NCBI RefSeq assembly: GCF_900109115.1
Contig: NZ_FNYV01000002.1
Coordinates: 434,001 to 498,000 of the forward strand
Origin: Micromonospora phaseoli
GTDB taxonomy: Bacteria > Actinomycetota > Actinomycetes > Mycobacteriales > Micromonosporaceae
Direction: 5' to 3'
DNA length: 64,000 nucleotides
Shown here piece by piece: positions 27,403 through 36,071 of this stretch. A program made the position numbers and the translations under genes. The notes below the pieces were generated by a model. The model made no database searches. It worked only from the letters and a program-made list of their open reading frames with translations, and was not told the DNA's origin. The stretch's first letter is position 1. The number at the start of each line of letters is the position of its first letter.

Positions 27403-28098
27403 TCAGGGGCGCAGCAGCCGGAACGCGATGAAGCCGGGCGACCGGGACAACTTCTCGTTGACCTCGGGGAAGCGGGCGGCCATCGTCTCGGCCGGCTGCG
27501 GCTCGACGAGCCGCTCGATGAGGAATCCGGCGTCGGAGAACTCCTGGCACCATGCCTGAAGCGGCTGCCGCCAGTACCGCACCGTCCACTTCTCCTGCCA
27601 GGTCTCCCGCACCGGGGCCCGGTCGAAGTAGCCGCCCCCGGTGAGCAGCCAGTCGCTGGTCGGGTGCGTGGTCGAGACGATCAGGTGACCACCGGGGCGG
27701 AGCACCCGGTGCAGTTCCGCCAGGGCCGCACGCCGATCCTCGATGTGGTGGATCACCAGCGCCATGAGAGCGATGTCCTGGGTGGCGTCCGGAAGCCAGC
27801 TCAACGGCCGCTCCAGGTCCCAGACCCGCACGTCGACGCGGGCTCCCAACCGGCGCGAGGTCAGCCGCACCATCTCCGGGCTGGCGTCGAAGCCGGTGAC
27901 GACGGCGCCCCGGGCGAGCAGTTCCTCGGCGTACAGGCCCGGACCGCAACCCACGTCCAGCACCCGGGCACCCGTCAGGTCACCCAGCAGGTCGAGCACG
28001 GCCGGTCGGTCGTAGTGGGCGTTGTAGGCGCCGTCCCGGGCGTGAGCCTCGAACTCGGCGGCGAACGACTCGTACATCGGCTCGGTGGGGTGACTCAT
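27403..28098 (-). CDS. Class I SAM-dependent methyltransferase
   Basis: 231 residues from the ATG at 28098. Motif I is VLDVGCGPGLYAEELLARGA, followed by VTGFDASPEMV (motif post-I), the ALMALVIHHIED segment and LRPGGHLIVSTTHP. This is a Methyltransf_11/25-type small-molecule methyltransferase with SAM bound in the usual Rossmann fold. Acceptor unknown. The longer frame to 28257 adds Arg/Ser-rich residues antisense to the next gene and is rejected. It is divergent from the F420-type oxidoreductase (98 bases between starts), so the two may share a control region. Confidence 0.88.
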   Translation of the reverse strand: MSHPTEPMYESFAAEFEAHARDGAYNAHYDRPAVLDLLGDLTGARVLDVGCGPGLYAEELLARGAVVTGFDASPEMVRLTSRRLGARVDVRVWDLERPLSWLPDATQDIALMALVIHHIEDRRAALAELHRVLRPGGHLIVSTTHPTSDWLLTGGGYFDRAPVRETWQEKWTVRYWRQPLQAWCQEFSDAGFLIERLVEPQPAETMAARFPEVNEKLSRSPGFIAFRLLRP

Positions 28099-28196
28099 CC
28101 GGACGATGCTGCCACGCCCCGCCACGGCCGTGCGGTGCATACCGCGCCGCAGCCGCCGTAGTGTGGAGTGCCGACAACCGACGGGGAGGCCGTGTG

Positions 28197-29078
28197 ATGA
28201 GGCTCGGGTTGCACTACTGGAACTTCTCCACACCGGCCGATCCGGCGGAGATCGCACCGACGCTGGCGGAGACCGCCCGGATCGCGGAGCAGGCCGGCGT
28301 CTCGGCGTTCACGGTGATGGACCACTACTTCCAGATGGAGGGCATGGCGTCGGCCGACGAGCCGATGCTCGAGGCGTACACGACGCTGGGCTACCTGGCG
28401 GCGGCAACGGAACGGATGACCCTCGGTGTGCTGGTCACCGGAGTGATGTACCGGCACCCGGGCCTGCTCGCCAAGATCGTCACCACGCTCGACGTGCTGT
28501 CCGGCGGGCGGGCCCGGCTGGGCATCGGCGCGTCGTGGTACGAGCGTGAGATGCGTGGCCTCGGCGTTCCGGTCGTCCCGGTGGCTGAGCGATTCGAACG
28601 TCTCGACGAGACGCTGCACATCTGCCGGCAGATGTGGAGCGACGACGACGGCCGCTTCGACGGCCGGCACTACCAACTGACCGAGACGCTCAACGTGCCG
28701 GCGCCGATCAGCCGGCCACATCCGCCGATCATGATCGGTGGCGGCGGCGAGAAGAAGACCCTGCGGCTGGTGGCCCGCCACGCCGATCTGTGCAACCTCT
28801 TCGGCACCAGCCCGGCAGAGGTCGCGCACAAGCTCGACGTGCTGCGGGAGCACTGCGCGGCCGAGGACCGGGACTACCACAGCATCGCCAAGACCGTGCT
28901 GGTCACCCGTCCGCCGCTGGCCGACGTCGACGCGTTCGTCGCCGAGGTGGCGCAGTACGCGGCACTCGGCGTGACCGAGGTGCAGACGATGCCCGACGGG
29001 CACCCGGTCGAGTTCGCGCAGCAACTGGCGCAGCAGCGGGTGGTGGACCGGCTGGCCGACCTCTCACCGGGACGGTAG
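28197..29078 (+). CDS. LLM-class F420-dependent oxidoreductase
   Basis: 293 residues starting at ATG 28197 with GGGAGG seven bases before. It is a luciferase-like TIM barrel: MRLGLHYWNF, FTVMDHYFQM, MTLGVLVTGVMYRHPGLLAKIVTTLDVLSGGRARLGIG spread over strands 3-5, and PPIMIGGGGEKKTLRLVARHADLCN, typical of the F420-using branch in actinomycetes. It would move hydride between F420 and an unknown substrate. Its 3' end overlaps the end of the convergent P-loop gene by 15 bases. Confidence 0.88.
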   Translation: MRLGLHYWNFSTPADPAEIAPTLAETARIAEQAGVSAFTVMDHYFQMEGMASADEPMLEAYTTLGYLAAATERMTLGVLVTGVMYRHPGLLAKIVTTLDVLSGGRARLGIGASWYEREMRGLGVPVVPVAERFERLDETLHICRQMWSDDDGRFDGRHYQLTETLNVPAPISRPHPPIMIGGGGEKKTLRLVARHADLCNLFGTSPAEVAHKLDVLREHCAAEDRDYHSIAKTVLVTRPPLADVDAFVAEVAQYAALGVTEVQTMPDGHPVEFAQQLAQQRVVDRLADLSPGR

Positions 29079-29594
29079 ACGGGCCAACCAGCGTTCGAGG
29101 GCCTGCGGTGAGTCGAGCAGCAGCACCGGCGGCCCGGTGGGGTCGCCGTGCCAGGCCCGCATCCGCCGCCGTTCCCGGCCGTACCCGGTGACGTGCCACA
29201 CCAGGACCGACTCGGCGGACAGGACGCTGCCCAGCGTCTCACGGTTGCCGTTGCAGATCTCCTCCCCGGTCACCAGCCGGCGCAGCGTGCGCCGCAGCAG
29301 TCGCCGGAAGGAGAGCCCGCGCGGATAGTCCAGGGCGATGACCAGGTCGGCGCGGACCAACGGCACGTCCCGCCAGCCGTGGTACGCCCCGTCGAGGATC
29401 CAGCGGTCCCGCCGGCAGATCGCCTCGATCCGGCTGCGTTGCTGCCCGACCGGCACCTCGGTCCAGTTGGCTTCCCAGAGCAGGTCGTCGACCGGGTACC
29501 AGGGCACCCCGAGCCGCTCGGCCAGGCACTGTGCCAGGGTGGACTTGCCGGAACCGTGGACCCCGTAGACCAGGATGCGAGACGGTGTGTTCAT
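29064..29594 (-). CDS. P-loop kinase-like protein (adenylate kinase/FlaR-like)
   Basis: 176 residues. Walker A is GVHGSGKST at residues ~11-19. VDDLLWEANWTEVP and RDRWILDGAYHGW follow, which match the topology-modulation/FlaR-like family of small adenylate-kinase-related proteins. Arg-rich lid helices (FRRLLRRTLRRL) follow. It likely phosphorylates a small molecule or binds nucleotide; the true substrate is unknown. It converges on and overlaps the F420-type oxidoreductase gene. Confidence 0.82.
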   Translation of the reverse strand: MNTPSRILVYGVHGSGKSTLAQCLAERLGVPWYPVDDLLWEANWTEVPVGQQRSRIEAICRRDRWILDGAYHGWRDVPLVRADLVIALDYPRGLSFRRLLRRTLRRLVTGEEICNGNRETLGSVLSAESVLVWHVTGYGRERRRMRAWHGDPTGPPVLLLDSPQALERWLARLPSR

Positions 29595-29647
29595 CGCGCG
29601 GCAGCCTAACCAGCCGACCCGAACAGCCCGCCGGGCGGCACCGGCAG

Positions 29648-29683
29648 CGATTCGGGCGGCCGGTCACCTGGCCGCCCGGATCG
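29648..29683 (-). terminator. Hairpin after the lipoprotein gene
   Basis: Arms 29648-29661 and 29670-29683 are complementary over 14 bp with one G-T pair, around an 8-base loop. It lies six bases beyond the lipoprotein stop. Confidence 0.65.
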
Positions 29684-29688
29684 CCGGA

Positions 29689-30588
29689 TCAACGGTTGGT
29701 CGCCAGGTCACCGCAGTCGGTCTCGTCCGGCAGCAGCGGCCGCAGGGTCACCGTCCAACGCTTGCCGTCCGAGGCCCACGGGGTCACCGAGGTCGCGCTC
29801 GCCGCGGTGGTGAGCAGCTCCTGCGCCTCGTCACCGGTCACCGTGACACAGCCCAGTCCCAGGTCCTTGCTGAGTTCGGTGCCGGGCAACGCCGGGCCGG
29901 GCCACGGCACCTCGGCCTGCTCGCCGGCCTCGGCGTTGGCGACCCAGGGCTCGGCGACAGCCGCGACGGCGGTCGGCGCGTACGGCTGCGAATCAGCCTG
30001 CGCGGCGGCGAGCGGACCGGACTCGGCGGTCAACGACTCGGCGAAGTCCCGCAGCTTGTCCCGCGCGGCCCGCTGCTCCTCGGTGAGGCCCTGGTCGGCG
30101 TCCGGGCCCGGCGCACCGCCGGCCCCCTCGGCGAGCGCGTACACCTCCAACTGTTCGACGCCGGCGTCACCGAGCACGGTGAACCGCGTCGAGGCCGCGT
30201 CGGCGACCGGTGGCGTGCCGAGGTCGGCCGGGCCGCCCACACCCGCGGCGCGGGCCGCCTTGATCAGTTCCTGCAGATCGGTGGCGCTGATCGTGCCCAC
30301 CTGGAGGTTGGGCAACGCCGGGCCGGGATAGCTCAGGGTGACCGGCCCCTCGGTGATCACCCGGCCGTCGCCGTACACACTGATCGCGGGCAGGCGGGTG
30401 GCCAGCATGGCCGGCGTGACGAACCCGCCGACGTAGTCCATCCGGAACACCACCGCGTCGGCGGAGTAGGACCGCTCCGGAGAGTCGGAACCTCCCGAGC
30501 CGGTGTCATCGGCCTGCTGGCCGCAGGCCGCAGAAGTCAGCAACAGCAGTGGGACGACCGCCAGTCGCCCGCCTCGACGAATCCTCAT
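29689..30588 (-). CDS. Predicted lipoprotein of unknown function
   Basis: From ATG 30588 the 299-residue product starts MRIRRGGRLAVVPLLLLTSAAC, a lipoprotein signal with Cys22 as the lipidation site. The mature part has no domain I recognise: a beta-rich N-terminal half (VVFRMDYVGGFVTP, VYGDGRVITEGPV), a charged Ala/Glu-rich middle (EEQRAARDKLRDFAESL) and a C-terminal repeat-like section with a second Tyr/Pro/Gly-Pro-Ala-Leu motif. An alternative start at 30624 would add 12 residues. Neither start has a strong ribosome site. The frame continues upstream to 31578 antisense-shadowing the MFS gene, which I reject. It lies 3' of the MFS gene on the same strand. Confidence 0.75.
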   Translation of the reverse strand: MRIRRGGRLAVVPLLLLTSAACGQQADDTGSGGSDSPERSYSADAVVFRMDYVGGFVTPAMLATRLPAISVYGDGRVITEGPVTLSYPGPALPNLQVGTISATDLQELIKAARAAGVGGPADLGTPPVADAASTRFTVLGDAGVEQLEVYALAEGAGGAPGPDADQGLTEEQRAARDKLRDFAESLTAESGPLAAAQADSQPYAPTAVAAVAEPWVANAEAGEQAEVPWPGPALPGTELSKDLGLGCVTVTGDEAQELLTTAASATSVTPWASDGKRWTVTLRPLLPDETDCGDLATNR

Positions 30589-30653
30589 GCCGATCGGACG
30601 TCGGCGGGCCCAGATCGGTTGCATCCCGACACCGCTGAGCGCCGCCATCCGCC

Positions 30654-31877
30654 CTACCGCCGGCCGTACCCCTCGGCCCGAGTCGGCGTACTCGGGCGAT
30701 CTGACGGCGCGCCCACCGGTTGGGTCAGGCGCAGTCCCCGGGTGAGCAGCAGCGTCGTGATCAGCGACAGCCCGGCCAGCACGGCGACCGCCCGGTGCGT
30801 CGGCAGCAGGTCGGCGACCGCCCCGGCCAGGGCCGCGAAGACCGCCTGCCCGGCATGCATCCCGTTCTGTTGGAGGCCGAGCACCTGACCCCGGGCCTGC
30901 GGCGGCGAGTGGTCGATCAGCCGTTCCTGCAGCGGCAGCGATGCCGCGAACCCGACCGAGGCGACCAGGGCGAGGAGCATTGCCGACGGCAGCTCCGGGC
31001 GCAGCAGGAAGACGAGGTAGGGCAGCGGCAGCAGGAGCCGCAGCGGCAGCACGAGCCGCTGGCGCGCGGCGGCCGGCAGGAACCGCCCCACCAGCACGTC
31101 GCCGGCGAGCATGCCGAGGGCACCGGCGGCGAAGAGAAACCCGGCCCGGTCCCCGGCGTACGGCAGGAACAGCGCCTCGCAGCCGACGACGAGACCGTTG
31201 GGCAGCCACAGGTTGAGGTAGAGCGATCGGCGTCCTGGATCGGCCCACAGCTCCCGGTTCACCCGCATGGTCAGGGCCGTCGAGGTCCGCTCCCCGGTCC
31301 GGGCCGGTCGCTCCCGCAGACCGAACCAGGTCACCGCCACCACGACGGCGCGCAGCCCGGCGGCGACCAGGAACACCTGGTACGGGCTGAGCCAGACCAG
31401 CAGCGCCCCGCCCACCCCGAACCCGGCGATCTGCATGACGCCGACGCTGACGTTCATCGTGGACCGGCCCAACACGTACGCGCCGGCCGGCAGCATGTCG
31501 TTGATCAGCGCCCACCGGGCACCGCCGGTGACCGACCCGACGTACGCGACCAGGAGGATCACCACGAATCGGGCCCACAGCGGCAGTCCGGGAACGGCCT
31601 GCAGCGCCGCACCGACGAGACCGACCAGGGCGGCGAAGGTCAACGCCCGGCGCGGCGGCAGGCTGTCCGCGGCCGAGAGCAGGGTCAGGCTGCCGAGCAC
31701 GCTGGCCAGCGGCGCACCGAACATGCTCAGCGCGGTGAGCAGCGCCGACCCGGTGGCCGCGTAGGTCAGCGACCCGAGCGCCAGCGCCGAGGTGGTGTGC
31801 GCGGCTATGCCGGCGCAGTTGGCCACGAAGAGATTGCGGAACTCGCGGACGGCGAACAACTCCGAGTACGTCCTCAC
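30654..31877 (-). CDS. MFS transporter
   Basis: 407 residues with about 12 hydrophobic segments in two halves joined by a charged loop (LRERPARTGERTS). The N-terminus MRTYSELFAVREFRNLFVAN and the RWALINDMLPAGAYVLGRS segment between helices 4 and 5 are typical of actinobacterial major facilitator exporters of the DHA-like type. It may export a drug or metabolite. It is divergent from the ArsR-like regulator gene (59 bases between starts), so this regulator probably controls it. Confidence 0.88.
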   Translation of the reverse strand: MRTYSELFAVREFRNLFVANCAGIAAHTTSALALGSLTYAATGSALLTALSMFGAPLASVLGSLTLLSAADSLPPRRALTFAALVGLVGAALQAVPGLPLWARFVVILLVAYVGSVTGGARWALINDMLPAGAYVLGRSTMNVSVGVMQIAGFGVGGALLVWLSPYQVFLVAAGLRAVVVAVTWFGLRERPARTGERTSTALTMRVNRELWADPGRRSLYLNLWLPNGLVVGCEALFLPYAGDRAGFLFAAGALGMLAGDVLVGRFLPAAARQRLVLPLRLLLPLPYLVFLLRPELPSAMLLALVASVGFAASLPLQERLIDHSPPQARGQVLGLQQNGMHAGQAVFAALAGAVADLLPTHRAVAVLAGLSLITTLLLTRGLRLTQPVGAPSDRPSTPTRAEGYGRR

Positions 31878-31936
31878 GCCGATGATCCTCGAACCCCGGC
31901 GGTGCGGAGCCGTAGAGTTACGGCTGGGGGCGAAAC

Positions 31937-32929
31937 ATGTCGGTCTGGCGGGTGCCGGTGGATCTACTGGCGGGCAGCCGGTTCGTCATCTCGCCGATGA
32001 CCGACACGGTGGCGGCGCTGAAGACGCTGCACAGCCCCCGCCATCCGTGGCAACACTCCTGGCAGCGGCGGCACCTCGCGGCGTACCAGCGGATGCTGGC
32101 GCGGCGGCCGATGCTGCCGGCGCTGCTGGCGGCGGCCTTCGCGCCCCGGTGGATCGCCGACTTCCTCACCCTGCCGCCCGCGACGGCGTCGCCGACCTTC
32201 GCCGAGGAGCTGGCCGTCGTCGCCGCCCGTCCCGACGAGCAGATCCGCGCCGACCTGCGGGCGACCCGCCCGGGACCGCTGGCCGAGGTGCTGTGCCACG
32301 ACGGTCTGACCGAGCAGGTGGTGTACCTGCTCGACTGGGTGTGGACACACACGGTGCGCCCGGAGTGGCCGGAGCGGGAACGCCGGCTGCGGGCCGACGT
32401 GGTGGCCCGTACCTCGCGGCTGAGCGCTCAGGGGTGGGCGGGGCTCTTCGCGGACCTCAACCCCGGGATGCGGTGGCTGGGTGACGGCTGGCTCCAGGTC
32501 AACGACCATCCCGCCGCGCCGCTGCCGCTTGACCGGGCCGACCAACTGGTGTTCGTCCCGGCCCACTGCGCCCGGGGCTGGGTGGTGTGGGATCAGGACC
32601 GTTTTGGCATGGTCTACCCGGCCAGCGGCATCCTCGCCGAGGTGTCCCCGCCCACGCCGGACGGGCTGGACCGGCTGATCGGCGCGAACCGCGCCGCCAT
32701 CCTGGTCCGGCTGGGCACGCCGCTGAGCACCTCGCACCTGGCCGCGCTCACCGGGCTGTCCGTGGGTGCGGTCGGTGACCACCTGCGGGTACTGCTCGAC
32801 GCGGGCATGGTGACCAAACGCCGCTCGGGGCGGGAGGTGCTCTACTGGCACACCTCCCGCGGCGCCGCCCTGGCGGCCGGTGACCCGGCCACCGCGGCGG
32901 CCCGGGTGGAGGACCTCAGGCCAGGTTGA
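31937..32929 (+). CDS. ArsR-like winged-helix regulator with long N-terminal domain
   Basis: 330 residues. The C-terminal ~75 residues form an ArsR-type winged helix (LSTSHLAALTGLSVGAVGDHLRVLLDAGMVTKRRSGREVLYW). The ~240-residue N-terminal part has the pattern of the DUF5937-type domain linked to such HTHs in actinomycetes. No Cys metal-site motif is visible, so metal sensing is unlikely. It is divergent from the MFS exporter gene and probably represses it. Its 3' end overlaps the convergent CopC gene by 14 bases. Confidence 0.82.
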   Translation: MSVWRVPVDLLAGSRFVISPMTDTVAALKTLHSPRHPWQHSWQRRHLAAYQRMLARRPMLPALLAAAFAPRWIADFLTLPPATASPTFAEELAVVAARPDEQIRADLRATRPGPLAEVLCHDGLTEQVVYLLDWVWTHTVRPEWPERERRLRADVVARTSRLSAQGWAGLFADLNPGMRWLGDGWLQVNDHPAAPLPLDRADQLVFVPAHCARGWVVWDQDRFGMVYPASGILAEVSPPTPDGLDRLIGANRAAILVRLGTPLSTSHLAALTGLSVGAVGDHLRVLLDAGMVTKRRSGREVLYWHTSRGAALAAGDPATAAARVEDLRPG

Positions 32930-34850
32930 TCGTGTACTCCGCGGTGTGCACCTTCCCGTCGACCTGGAAGTCGAAGTACGCCCGGTAACGTCCCGTGCTC
33001 GGTGCGGTCAGCCAGAACGTGACCGCCCCGTCGACGAGCTCCGGTTCCGGATGGACGTGCAGGTAGCCCAGGTCACCCTCACGGACCACGACCAGGTGCC
33101 CGTACGCGCCCAGGTAGCGCTCCAACTGGGTCACTCCGCCGACACCGGCGCGGCTGACCCGGAAAGTCATCGGCGTGGTGACCCCCACGGTGGGCGTACC
33201 CGCCATCGACACCTCGTACGGCCCGGCCGTCGCCTGCGGCTGTGGCGGCGGCAAACCGGCGGGCTGGTATCCGCCCGGCACGTCATGGTCGACGCCGAGC
33301 ACCAGCGGCAGCGGGGTGCCCTCCGCGCTCGTGACGGTGAAGTCGGCGTAGATGCGGTAGCCGCCGGCTCGGGGCAGTTTCAGCAACACACTCCAGGTGC
33401 CGTCGGCCGCCATCGTCGGGTGCAGGTGCTGGTACCCGCCGAGGTCGCGGCCGACCACGATCAGGTGCAGTGGCTTCTCGTGTACGACCGTAAAGCGGGT
33501 CGCCGCCTGTCCGTCGGTACCGACGATCCGGAAGCGGTAGTCCACGGATTCGCCGGGCGGCTGGGAGCGCAGCACCGGTTTGAGCGTGTAACCGCCGGCG
33601 CTGACCGTCGTTCCGCTCGCCTGCGCCGGACCGTCACCGGAGTGGGTGTGTGGTCCCGCGCCCGGCGGGTGCTGATGACCGTCGCCCGCAGCCACCGCCG
33701 GTCCTCCGGCGGGCGCGATGGCCTGCGGTGCTCCGGCGGCGGTGCGCTGGTCGGTGCCGCCGATCCGGCCGAGCCCGAACCCGGCCAGCAGCGCCACCAC
33801 CAGACCACCGACCAGCAGGGCGAGCCGAGTGTCGCGCCGCCGGGACGCCGGACCGGGAGCGGACTCAGCCGTCGGCGGCCGGGACTTCACCGCGACCGCC
33901 GTCCGGGCGGGGGTCACCGTGCCGCCCGTGCCCACCGTGCCGCCCGTGCCCGCCGTGCCGGGCCGCGCTGCCGGGACAGTCGCCGGTGGCCGCTTACCGG
34001 CGGCTGCGGACGTGGCGCGTCGGCCGCCGCCGGCACCACGCGGGGCGGGTCCGGGCCGACCTCGGGACCGGGAGCCGCCGCCGGGCCGGCGTGCCGGTCC
34101 CCGGCCTCGGCCAGTGCCGGCCGGGCTGCGTCGCCAGGCGACGAAACCGGCGGCCGCGGCGATGGCCACCGCCACGCCGATCCAGGCCAGTGGGCCGGCG
34201 CCCCCCGAATCGTCCGCAGCCGGCGCGGTGGCCGGCGCCGACGGGACCGGCGAGGCGGCCGGCGCCGTCGACGCACCCGGCGCCGGCTGGTTCCCGGAGG
34301 TGCCGTGCTGCTCCGCGGCGGCCAGCAACGCCGGCGCCGGCTGGCCGGTCGGCGGCTGCCAACCCGACGGTGCCGCCGTCGCCTTCCCCGTGTAGCGGAA
34401 GGTCACTGCGCCGCGTACCGGATCTCCGTCCGAGGCCACCGACAGGTAGCTCACCGAGTACTTGCCCGCTGCCGGCAGGTGCGCGAGGGTCACCACGGCG
34501 GCGAAGCCGGTCGTGTACTCACGCGGTTCGAAAACGCCGTTCACCAGGAAGTACTCCCGGACCGGCTGGTCCAGCGGCCGGGGCTCGCCATGCGTCCAGC
34601 CGGTGTCGACCCGCTCGCCGCCCGGGGCGGTGATGGTGAAGTACGCGTCCTCGCGGACCTTCTCGGTGAAGTAGAGCCGCACCGCCGTCACTGGTTCGTC
34701 GACGGTGGCGCCATCGGCCGGTGTGGACGTCGCCAGGGTGCCGTGCGCCGAAGCGGGCGAGGCGGAGCCGAGGAAGGCGACGACCGAGGCGAGGACCAGC
34801 GCGAGCAGACCCGCGACCACGCGGTCAGCAGCCCGAGGGAGGGGACACAT
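32916..34850 (-). CDS. CopC-domain fusion membrane protein
   Basis: 644 residues: a signal peptide (to ASAH, ~35), a CopC/YobA-type copper-binding beta-barrel (~36-155, beginning with the exposed N-terminal His in SAHGTLATSTPADGATV and ending FRYTGK), a Pro/Ala-rich linker, a first TM (WIGVAVAIAAAAGFVAW), a basic Pro/Gly/Arg-rich loop, a second TM (LALLVGGLVVALLAGFGLG), then a His-rich stretch (GDGHQHPPGAGPHTHSGDG) and a ~250-residue beta-rich C-terminal domain with HxHP motifs (YQHLHPTM, YLHVHPEP). Mature CopC binds copper with the N-terminal His. The unusual combination points to copper handling across the envelope. No partner CopD is adjacent. Confidence 0.82.
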   Translation of the reverse strand: MCPLPRAADRVVAGLLALVLASVVAFLGSASPASAHGTLATSTPADGATVDEPVTAVRLYFTEKVREDAYFTITAPGGERVDTGWTHGEPRPLDQPVREYFLVNGVFEPREYTTGFAAVVTLAHLPAAGKYSVSYLSVASDGDPVRGAVTFRYTGKATAAPSGWQPPTGQPAPALLAAAEQHGTSGNQPAPGASTAPAASPVPSAPATAPAADDSGGAGPLAWIGVAVAIAAAAGFVAWRRSPAGTGRGRGPARRPGGGSRSRGRPGPAPRGAGGGRRATSAAAGKRPPATVPAARPGTAGTGGTVGTGGTVTPARTAVAVKSRPPTAESAPGPASRRRDTRLALLVGGLVVALLAGFGLGRIGGTDQRTAAGAPQAIAPAGGPAVAAGDGHQHPPGAGPHTHSGDGPAQASGTTVSAGGYTLKPVLRSQPPGESVDYRFRIVGTDGQAATRFTVVHEKPLHLIVVGRDLGGYQHLHPTMAADGTWSVLLKLPRAGGYRIYADFTVTSAEGTPLPLVLGVDHDVPGGYQPAGLPPPQPQATAGPYEVSMAGTPTVGVTTPMTFRVSRAGVGGVTQLERYLGAYGHLVVVREGDLGYLHVHPEPELVDGAVTFWLTAPSTGRYRAYFDFQVDGKVHTAEYTINLA

Positions 34851-34965
34851 CAGATCATCCTTGTGGTGCTGCCGCTTTATTCAATAGCTCTTCATCTTTT
34901 TGTTCAGATGGCAAAAGTTCTGCCGCCGTCAGCCAGAATTTCGGCGATCGATCTCCACGATCTCG

Positions 34966-36000
34966 TCAGCCGTCGATGAGTACGGACTTGCGGCCCTCCT
35001 CGCGGGCCCGGGCGAGCAGCTGCGCGAGTCGCCGACGACGCCGGCGGACGACGCTCCGGCCGGCCAGGACCACCGCGACGAGGACGACCGCAAGAGCCAG
35101 TTGCGGCCAGGGCAGGGTCCACCCGGTCACCGTGGCGCTTCCCGGCCGGATCTCGGCGCCGGCCGCCTCGCCGGAGGACAGGGCGAGGGTCACCTCGATC
35201 GTCGAGTTGAGCCGTACCAACCCCCATACCCCGTCGACGCGTACCTCGACCTGCCGGTTGCCGCCTGGCAACAACTCCTCGACCTGGGCCTCCGTGTCCC
35301 GGTTCACCAGGCCGAACAGTTCGGTGACACGGGCTTCGCCGTCGCCGGTCACCGCGACGTTGCCCTGGTTCGTCGCGGTGTACGTGAGCTGGACGGTGCC
35401 GGCCGAGAAGGGGTTCCACGAGCGCTCGTATCTGGCGCTGAGGTCACTGACCACGAGCGCGGCCGTGACGGTGCCGCTGGCCCGCATCATGACCCGGAAG
35501 CCGACCCGGCTCTCCACGGCCACCGTGCCGGCGCCGCTGGTGACTGTCGCCGCGATGCCGGCCGGGTGATCCCCCGGTGTCGCATCCCTCGGCACCGTGA
35601 TGGTGAACGGCACCACCTTCGTCTGCTTCGGCCCGACGGTCACCGTCTCCCGCACGTCGATCCAGGTGCCACCGGCCACCGACTCCTTGTCGGAGGCGAG
35701 CATGTTGAAGCGTCCCTTGTCGGTCAGGTAGCCGTCGGCTGCCTTCAGCGCGAACACCACCGCGGCGTCGCTGAAGTTCCGGACCGCGAGGTGCTCGGTC
35801 ACCACCTGGCCCGGGTCGAGCGTGCGCTCGATCCACCGACGACCGTCCGGGCCCTGCTCGTTGGCCGGCTGCACGGCCCAGGTCACCGTCGGAGTCGTCG
35901 GCGCGGCCGACCCGGCGGCCGGCGCGACCGGCACGACGATCAGCGCCGTCGCCAGCACGGCGATCAGGCGCGACCACACCCGCGACGAGGTTCGGATCAT
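34966..36000 (-). CDS. DUF916-like cell-surface membrane protein
   Basis: 344 residues from ATG 36000: a signal peptide (ends near GSAAP), an extracellular DUF916/WxL-peptidoglycan-type domain (TWAVQPAN, a DPGQVVTEHLAVRNFSD strand, the GTWIDVRETVTVGPKQTKVVPFTITVP and DATPGDHPAGI segments), a second beta domain, then one C-terminal TM (LALAVVLVAVVLAG) and an Arg-rich cytoplasmic tail (VRRRRRRL). This is the order of DUF916 proteins in Gram-positive cell-surface (Csc) clusters, where they pair with WxL proteins. Here the next gene upstream encodes a WxL-like protein, 71 bases away across a strong terminator hairpin. Confidence 0.72.
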   Translation of the reverse strand: MIRTSSRVWSRLIAVLATALIVVPVAPAAGSAAPTTPTVTWAVQPANEQGPDGRRWIERTLDPGQVVTEHLAVRNFSDAAVVFALKAADGYLTDKGRFNMLASDKESVAGGTWIDVRETVTVGPKQTKVVPFTITVPRDATPGDHPAGIAATVTSGAGTVAVESRVGFRVMMRASGTVTAALVVSDLSARYERSWNPFSAGTVQLTYTATNQGNVAVTGDGEARVTELFGLVNRDTEAQVEELLPGGNRQVEVRVDGVWGLVRLNSTIEVTLALSSGEAAGAEIRPGSATVTGWTLPWPQLALAVVLVAVVLAGRSVVRRRRRRLAQLLARAREEGRKSVLIDG

Positions 36001-36031
36001 CAGGCAGCCCTTCGACGCAAAAGAGGTAGCC

Positions 36032-36065
36032 GGCCCGGGGGCCGCCATCCGGCGGCCCCCGGGCC
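36032..36065 (-). terminator. Perfect 15-bp hairpin between the WxL-like and DUF916-like genes
   Basis: Arms 36032-36046 and 36051-36065 are exact reverse complements with a 4-base loop. It should end or attenuate transcription from the WxL-like gene into the DUF916-like gene. Confidence 0.75.
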
Positions 36066-36071
36066 ATGCTG

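Noticed and set aside
29689..31578. A single 629-codon minus-strand gene covering the lipoprotein and part of the MFS gene
   Set aside because: Residues before the lipobox start are out-of-frame shadow of the MFS coding sequence; the true lipoprotein begins near 30588 with a clear signal peptide.
34841..34856. ACATCAGATCA near the CopC gene start as another GntR operator
   Set aside because: Only nine of eleven positions match, it overlaps the start codon, and the gene has no link to fucose.
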